A model generated the notes under the pieces. That model was not told where the DNA came from, did not search any database, and saw only the letters and a program-made list of their open reading frames with translations. A DNA stretch of 64,000 nucleotides from Drosophila pseudoobscura (taxonomy: Eukaryota; Arthropoda; Insecta; Diptera; Drosophilidae): the NCBI RefSeq assembly GCF_009870125.1, contig NC_046680.1:11718001-11782000 (forward strand), read 5' to 3'. Positions within the stretch are counted from its first letter, which is position 1. Every line of letters begins with the position of its first letter. Positions 56,801-64,000 of this stretch are shown here, piece by piece. The position numbers and the translations under genes are program-made.

Positions 56801-59097
56801 CGGCCGGACAGTTCAAGAGCAATTGCAAATAACTCAGCGTGGGACCATTAATTGATACAAATTGACAGACACGACCGCGATTCCATATATCGATTCGAAT
56901 ATCAATGAACGGAAGGGCACACAAATACCCAGATGTCCATTGATACGACTATACGTAAATAGGCACGGAGACAAAGCCTCGTGCCGGTTACAACTGGTCA
57001 ACATTGGATGATGTGATGACCTATCCCAGGTGCCTGTCCACCGATGCGTGCTGACCCCACCCCAGCCATTTGCACTGCTGTACTGCTTTGCTGCTGCTGT
57101 ACTCACCTTGCCACACAGCGATCCACGTTCATGGTGGCCTTGAAGCCGAGAATGGCGAAGATGACGACACTCGCGTAGATGGCTGTGACTGCATTGCAGA
57201 CGGACACCAGCAGGACGTCGCGGACGCAGTTGTTCTTCGGCGTGTTGTAGCTCCCGAAGGCTATTAGCGAGCCGAAGGCGAGGCCAAACGAGTAAAAGAC
57301 CTGGGTGGCCGCGTCCAGCCACACCGTTGGCTCCAGCAGCTTTTCCACCTTCGGCGTGTACATGTGCATTAGACCAGCGCCAGCGCCGCGCAGTGTTATG
57401 CCGCGGATGAAGAATATGGTGAGGACGATGTAGGGGAAGAGCGAGGTGAAGTAGACCACCTTGCCGGAGCTCTGGATGCCCTTCATCACGATGAAGAAGA
57501 CGATGGTCCAGGAGAGCATCAGGCAGAGCACAATCCACCACTTGAGGCCGCCGGGCTCGTCCATGGACGGGGCGGCGTCCAGGGTGGTGCGGTACCAGAA
57601 GTACGTTGTCTCCGACGACTTGGCGCACTCTTCAAGCGCGAATCCAGTGCCATTCGTCGGACAGGTGGACCAGGGCAGGGGGTACTAGGGGAGTATGGAA
57701 CGATGGAAACACCTTATAAGCAGATCTCTTCGAGATCCCTATCTGTGTGGGAAAACTCACCCGAAAACTGTTGAAGAGGTAGAAGAAGACCCACGTGATG
57801 ATGACGTTGTAGTACAGGGCCACGAACAGCGTCACAATGCACGACGAGATGCCGATGCCGCCCAGCCACGGATGGATGGTGTTCCACACCCCCAACGCGC
57901 CCAGCCGCATGCGCTGCCCCATGCCCAGTTCGATGAGGAAGAGTGGTATTCCCTCCAGTATCAGCATAATCATGAACGGTATCAGGAATGCACCTATGTG
58001 TGGTAGAGGGCATGTAAGAACGGGTGAATGTGTGCGGATTAAGTCCAAAGTCCACTTGAGTGACGTGACACGAAATCAATTTGCATTTGCATTTGCTCTT
58101 CTGAATCGTGTTCTGCTCAAGTCAGAAGGAATTTATTGTCATGAAGGTACAAATGCATCTGCTCCAACACTTTTTGTACGTCTGGTGCATTCTTGGCTTA
58201 TATAATTAAATATTAATCTGCTCCGTCACCTGTGGGCCCGCTGGGAGTACTCTGCGATGGCAATTTGGTCATTCTCTCTAGTTTGTAATTGAATTAAAGC
58301 CGGGGCGGGGTTGAATTCCCACTAGAAATGTGCGTGCTCGACACGGGGCGTGTGCCCTTCCCCTTTCCCCAGTGGGCCGATGCAAAGCTCCTCCACAAGG
58401 CCCCCACAATTGGGTTTTCCGGACCCGCCAGACGCGATGATAAAGCTATGCAATTAGTGCACATTAAATCCCATAATGTTATTGTCAAAGCTGTGCACTT
58501 TATTAGCTGCTCATACATATATGTAGTTCGTTGGCCACATGATATTGGATATGCCATACAGGGCGGTCGGGAGGGAGAGGGGGAGCAAAGGGAGCGGTGG
58601 GGGTACCACCTGCAGTCTGTAGAATTAGCGTTATCGCACAGGTGACGCCAGCAGAAGCAACAAATTGGCAGTGGAGTGGAGTTGGGTTGGGGCTGGTCTT
58701 TGGGGTTGGGTGCAGACATTGATTGGAAAAAACTGCAGCGATATGCACTTGTGGCAGTTGCTGACAGTTCGGGTAATCCGAACATGTGCATGGCATTCCA
58801 TGGACATTCCACGGGTGTGTACTCACCGCCGCCGTTCTGTTGGCACAGGTAGGGAAAGCGCCAGATGTTGCCCAGGCCCACCGAGTAGCCGATGATGCTG
58901 AGGAAGAACTGCATCTTGCCACTCCAGGCGGCCCGCTCCGGATCTCCGCCCGGAATGTCCACCGACTGTACCGAGTTGCGCTGCGGGGCGGTCAGGACGA
59001 TGGTCACGCCGTGGGTCCCATCGCCCCGTGCCCTTGTGTTCAATGGAGCCATCTCGTGGCCGTTGCGCGGTGCATCGATGATTTTGGTGGCAGCCAT
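53806..59097 (-). CDS. SLC6 family sodium-coupled neutral amino-acid transporter (B0AT/SLC6A15-20-like)
   Basis: Nine coding exons join in frame: 59097-58827, 57993-57761, 57684-57107, 56742-56595, 56509-56148, 56090-55928, 55857-55654, 55397-55329 and 54006-53806, giving 742 residues. The 12-helix SLC6 fold is clear: TM1 [16 protein letters not shown] at about 70-85, the ELGMGQ motif after TM2, a glycosylation-rich loop (NGTG), TM6 [30 protein letters not shown] at the start of TM7, and [12 protein letters not shown] in the TM10-11 loop. The TM6 and TM7 sequences resemble B0AT1-type neutral amino-acid carriers (SLC6A15-20) more than monoamine or GABA carriers. The plasma-membrane protein would move amino acids with sodium. 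Two small last exons add an acidic, Met-rich cytoplasmic tail. A splice acceptor at 59132-59134 precedes the 5' UTR part, so a leader exon lies upstream. Confidence 0.93.
56091..56147 (-). other. 57-base, stop-free intron in the SLC6 gene
   Basis: The intron has GT...AG ends and a length divisible by three, and it keeps the frame open. Removal gives [15 protein letters not shown], the family norm; retention would insert 19 residues. Confidence 0.75.
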
Positions 59098-62000
59098 CAA
59101 CGCTCGGGTGGTTCAAGTCGCGCCGTGGTTTCTGAAAAATGAAGCAGCCGATTAGGAAAAGGCCAATACAAGGATATGATTCTCCGGCGGGACTCTGTTT
59201 GATCAATATTCCTCGGGTGTGAATGTGTGCCAGTGTACGAATGTATATGTAATAAACGATATACATATGTGTGTGTGCGCGCTGGCATTTGCTCTTTTCA
59301 GTGGTGGGGCGTCCTTGAGACCTCTTCTAGTGGCTGCTAACTCAATTTGTGTCCTAATTGCTAGCCATTAAGGCGGGTTTTCCTCTGGTTAATGGAAACT
59401 TTTCGATGGCACTTGTAATTCGAATTCTCCTTCCCTACCCATTTCTTTTCTCCTATAACTTTGGAAGTTGGCGAATCTACATACTACTTATAGGTGAGTA
59501 CTCGCTCCTGCATAATTCATAAAGTTTTTCATATTGCTCTGCTGGTTAATCTCTCTCTTAATGAACAAAATTTTTATGCACGCACGGCAGAAAGTTAATA
59601 GGAAATTTATCTTTCCACATCCCGCTTAGACGAAGGACACCCGGCCCCACAATCGTCAAATCGCTGCGCGGACGGAGAGTCACTGAACCACCTCACCCAT
59701 CTAAGACCTAAACGCCCAGAAATCGTGACTTCCTGAACCTTGTTGCTCAGTGTGTAGGGCCAAAAAGTGTTGACTCCTACGGAAGGTCGTTGCAAATGGA
59801 AAGAGCAATGAGAAAAGCAAGAGGACACGAGACTAGAACACACAAACTCGTACATAAAGTAAATAAAGGGTGGAGGCGGCGGCAGGGCAGCCTTATGTAC
59901 TATATACTAGGTATGTATGTACATATGTGTGTATATGTTGGCTTATTTACTTGGAGGCTCGTCTCTGCTCTGCTCTGCTGACGTAGTAAAGCCAGAGGAC
60001 GCAGCAGAGCAAGCGACAAAGAGAGGAAGTGAGCTACCGCCAGCGCCAGAGCCATCTCTCTTGCTCTCTCTCTCTGAGCGGGTGTGTTGTCGCGAAACAG
60101 CAGCAGCTGTCTGGCAAGAAGCAGAATCGAATCCCACCATAGCTAGAGAGCAATGCCAAAAGAGAGAGAGGAAAGCTCTGGCAAGCTTTTGGCGTCCTGC
60201 CGCTTCATTGATAGCTCTGTGTATGCACACATACATATGTACATCTGCACACAAACACAAAGACACAGAGCGCCACTATACGGTCTATATATTCTTTTCC
60301 GATTCTTCATTATTTTGCGTATACGTAATGCGCTATGACGTCTTTTGATGGCTGACTTGTTCCACAACTGCGTTAGTGGTATCGAACAGCCAGCCCCCTG
60401 GGCACCCGTGCCCACCCCCTGGATGGGTGGGTGTAAATATTTATTCAATTACTGCACACAGTGGCAGGCAGCGCACATAAATGTATCTCGTGGATGCAAA
60501 ATGCAAAATGCACAAAGCTCAAACACAAAAATTGCACCACAAGCTCGTTAATTCAGAGTAGATGGCAGACCAGGAACAGCACCACGATGGGACCAGCCCC
60601 GAGGGTAAAGATAATAAAAGGACTTGGAGCGTGGAGTGCGTTCAATGCCACAAGCTCCCAGCCAGTCCCCTCCATCTCCATCTTCAGACACACTGCAACA
60701 TTTGTTTGCTTGCGTGCGGTGCGGTGCGGCGCGGTGCGGCGCTTTGCTTCCTTCTCTAGCCCGTCGCCTGCTGATTACACAATCCAATTGACGTTACGTA
60801 AACCAATGTGTGGAAATATTAAGCTCCTGTGATTGCTGTTTCTTTTGCGTCGCAATATTCCCACAGCCACCCTGCCGCAACACCAGCCACACGCCCACGC
60901 CACTGGCGTTTCTAAATATAAAGCTCAAGCAGGACCCGTACACGGACACGGTCACAGAACGACCCTGGCCCTGTCATTGGAACGGTTTAGCCCACTTAGA
61001 CCTTCCCCTGCACCTCCCATAGAACAGACTGAAACACAATGCTTAACTCATTGTTAAGGGAAATTGCTAAATGAGGGGCGCACTGCGGCTATGATTGAAA
61101 GATTGAAAGCACAATCAGAATAAGTTTGATTGAATTTGACAGGATGTAATTGTGTTGCACTGCTTATACAACTCCACTCCGCCTCGAGTCCCACTGATTC
61201 TGGCTTGGCTTTGAAACCGATTCAAACCCAAAGAACAATGGCTGGCCAAGCGATGGAAATTTATATGAATGGAAATTTACCAGGCTAACCAATCCATAAA
61301 CAGACACACACACATCCTAAATATGTGTGTGTATTAGAGTGTACGTAAACAGGTATAAAAGCCTGCGCTCCTGAACAAAACACCGCCAAAAAGGACAAAC
61401 GTAATTGCGTCGTTCCAAAAGTGATATTCAACAACAACAAAAAACAAGTTCATCCCCTTTCCGACCCGGTGTTGGGGGTAGGAGCAGCAGGCGCAACAGC
61501 AGCAGGGGATGGCTTTAAAGCTTATTCCCGGTTAAAGTGCCACCGAAATAGCTAAAAAAGAGACAATCGGAGGGCGGGGAGGAGCGGAGCGGGAGAGCGC
61601 GGATTAAGGGGCACAAATCTGATGACATGGCGTGTTCCAGGCCAAATCGATTGGAACACTTTTCGGTTCAAGTTGGAGAGGCGACCGGCGACCGGCAACC
61701 AGCGACCAGCTGTGTTTTTCTATTCTGCATAAATCATGCAATTTGATTGCCAATGAAATATTTTTTGTTTATGCAATCGATTTTGTACATTTTATTGGCT
61801 TTTGTTCGCGTACACAATAATAAACCCTGTGCGCACCGCACAGAGGTTTGTTCACGATGAGCATTTCAAAATTCCAACTAATAATACCATATTTGCGGCT
61901 ATTTTGGGATCCGATCTGCTCAGAGTGCAGATGCAGCGAGAGCAGAGAGTGGGGAAGATTGCGCAAGTTGTTCGGCTGCCAATATGCAATGTGCGCCCTT

Positions 62001-64000
62001 TGCTCTCGCCCTTCTTACCCTCCTTGGGGGCGCCCCTTCGACAATGCAAAGTAAATGTTTTAGCCAGTCGACGGCGAGATGTGGCCGAAAAATCTTTGAA
62101 CGCCCCAACCCCCATACAGGAACGAGCTACCCGCTTCCCAGAGATACAATGAGAGAGAGAGAGAGAGATAGAGAGAGTTTGACCTTGAAGTGGGCTTTTG
62201 TTGCAATTGTGTGGGTGGGTAGTCGCTGTCCGGATTTCCTGGAGCGGCACTGGACGCATTAAGCTACCCAGATCCAAGCCCAACACTCCCTCCATCCCTT
62301 TTGAAATCCAACTCCACTTAGGATTGTGTACCCCAGCCCCGCACCGATTCGGATTGTTTACGCGTTCTTAAGCTTGGGCCGCTTTCGATAGAAGGCAAAT
62401 AAACGCAGCAGATGTCTGACGGACGGAAAGTTTTTTAAGCTGAAACTCAATATGAACCGTCAGCAAACCAAACAGCGTATATAAATAAGCTATATTTTAG
62501 CCTGATGAGTCCTTCATGTCTTTGGTTCTTGTTCTACATAATTTTGTATTATCATAAGATAAAGAAGGAAACATAACCAGGAACTATCTTAACATTGTTC
62601 TCTCTTCTCGAAAGTCCAAATATCTTGGTGAAACATTGCCTTTTTCAATCAAAACAAAGAGAAAACAATTAATTTTTCAGGAGCATGCAGCTAGCGGACA
62701 CATGCACTTGCCAGCCAAAATAACTTATATGCCAGTGCCTTATATACTTCGACAATGTATGTACGCGTACATATGTATGTACCTACAACTTTCGCTCTCA
62801 CTCTAGCTCGCATGGAGGCGGGATTGCAGTCAGACAGGCACAAAGTTCAATTTCTTGCTTTTTGGCACAGCATCAACTGTTGGCCTGTTGAGGATGAGAG
62901 GTACATAAATAGGTGGGGAGGGGAGGTCTGAGCTTTTTGGCTAAAACAACCCCTCAGCCAATGCCATTGCCAGCCTCAATGCAATTTCACTTTGCCACAT
63001 GGAGCCAAAGGTAGCAGAAGGTTTAGCGGGTGAGTGGGTGAGAGGATGAGTGGTTGAGAGAGAGAAGCAGATAGACAAAGAGAGACAGAGTGGCGGGAGC
63101 CTGAGGTAAGATCTACGGAAATTGGTTTGTAAATTTATAAATTGATGCTCATATCTCATAGAGAATCAATTTCAAATTTTGCTTGCGTTCGCTGGCTCGC
63201 CCCATGATTAATCACTTGATGCTGAAATCTTGCCAAAATCTAGTTCTATTTCTTCTAATTGTGCATCATACCAATTTGTTCTTCTCGGGCACATGGATCG
63301 AAAATGTTGCTTCCTGCCTGTTACCAACGTGCAAAGTCGTACGAGTATATATTTGTTACAATCGCATTGGGTCTGATGAATTTTCGCATTTCCTTGGTTT
63401 TATTGGAATGCGAATACGAATGCGAATGCACAGAAATGCAGATTTTCGTTGGCGTGAAGGGCACGAAACAATTGAATTCGTTGCTGAAAGCAATTTGCAT
63501 AAACTGTTGTCACTGGAAATTCCACGTGCCTCACAAATACGAGCGCCGCTCATTATGTACAAGTTCTCGGAAGGAGAAAGAAAGAGACTAACACTGCCAC
63601 TGGGGCTGGGACTGGGACTGAGAGAGAGAGAGAGATAGGCAAACAAGTTTACGCTGTGTGTGTGAGTGCGCAGGACACGTCAGGACGGGCAGAATGTGCT
63701 GCTGTCCAACGTGCTGGCGTACCAACGTACCAAAGTTTGACTTGGCTTAGCTTCGGGATCCTTGCTGGCTGGCTGCTGTTAAGGGCGGATTTTTCACACA
63801 AAAACAGGCACACACACGCGCATAAGCACAATGGCACAATTGTCCCTTCCAGACAACGTTTTTGGCAACTTGGAAAACCTCTGTGTGGCCGTGAATCCAA
63901 AATGCACTCTGCAATTCTCTAATACTTTGCTTTAGATCAAATGCACTCTAATAACCATGGACACACACGCACAAATCAATTTCGTTCGAGGAATTTTAGC
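59098..64000. other. Upstream region of the SLC6 gene, non-coding
   Basis: 59098-59131 is 5' UTR bounded by a good acceptor. The rest holds the upstream leader exon (not placed), CT/GA-rich tracts (60055-60075, 62150-62175), GGTGCGGCGC-like repeats near 60720 and a conserved-looking TATA motif at 61354 without an initiator. No protein-coding gene is supported in these 4.9 kb. Confidence 0.45.

Noticed and set aside
61354-61360. TATAAAA box on the plus strand
   Set aside because: No initiator at the right distance and no gene downstream within the window.
1-64000. tRNA, rRNA, CRISPR arrays and bacterial operon signals
   Set aside because: I looked for clover-leaf-like blocks, direct-repeat/spacer arrays and Shine-Dalgarno-linked gene strings and found none. 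The DNA is that of a fly nuclear genome.

Overview
This is eukaryotic DNA from a Drosophila-type fly. Genes are split by many short introns (mostly 50-80 bases) with clean GT...AG borders. Poly-A signals (AATAAA) follow the stops, intergenic DNA is rich in microsatellites, and the proteins are recognisably insect: two tandem GTP-dependent PEP carboxykinases, the centrosomal/ciliary protein Dila (CEP131/AZI1), an RGK-family GTPase, an SLC6 amino-acid transporter, small C-type lectins and a DUF1091/DM11-like secreted protein. The Pepck1 start resembles the D. melanogaster protein but is not identical, so this is probably another species. CATACATATGTATG-type repeats would fit the obscura group, but I cannot prove the species.

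Layout. 1-3200 is repeat-rich and AT-rich. It holds a 169-bp tandem duplication, a truncated LEM-domain reading frame and an 11-copy 34-bp minisatellite. 3200-9540 is non-coding and probably contains leader exons, introns and regulatory DNA of the next gene. 9662-11131 (+) encodes a low-complexity protein with a KTVVSF motif. 12439-16553 (+) is dila in nine exons. 16.7-21.9 kb is a tight cluster of small, probably fast-evolving genes: C-type lectin (-), DUF1091/DM11-like protein (-), a 62-codon candidate gene (-), an unrecognised nine-exon helical protein (+) and a second lectin (-). 21.9-27.1 kb has no gene I can support. The RGK gene (-) occupies 29295-32461, with a probable 2-kb 3' UTR below it. 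32.5-37.9 kb is its upstream region. Pepck1 (37954-40249, -) and Pepck2 (42567-44451, -, first exon unresolved) lie head to tail. 44.5-51.6 kb is non-coding. An SLC6 transporter (53806-59097, -) has nine coding exons and a probable long 3' UTR, and its upstream DNA fills the rest of the window.

Functionally, the two PEPCK genes are a metabolic pair for the oxaloacetate to phosphoenolpyruvate step. The other genes look like independent neighbours: cilium/centrosome, calcium-channel regulation, amino-acid uptake and secreted lectins. I did not find a novel multi-gene system. The least expected signals are a 34-bp perfect palindrome made of three phased GTTGCAAC octamers, a 40-bp intronic hairpin beside a G-run tract in the RGK gene, patchy near-identity of the PEPCK copies that suggests gene conversion, an overlooked two-exon microprotein gene, and the isolated LEM-domain fragment. 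Coordinates of exons were derived by hand from splice-site and reading-frame agreement.
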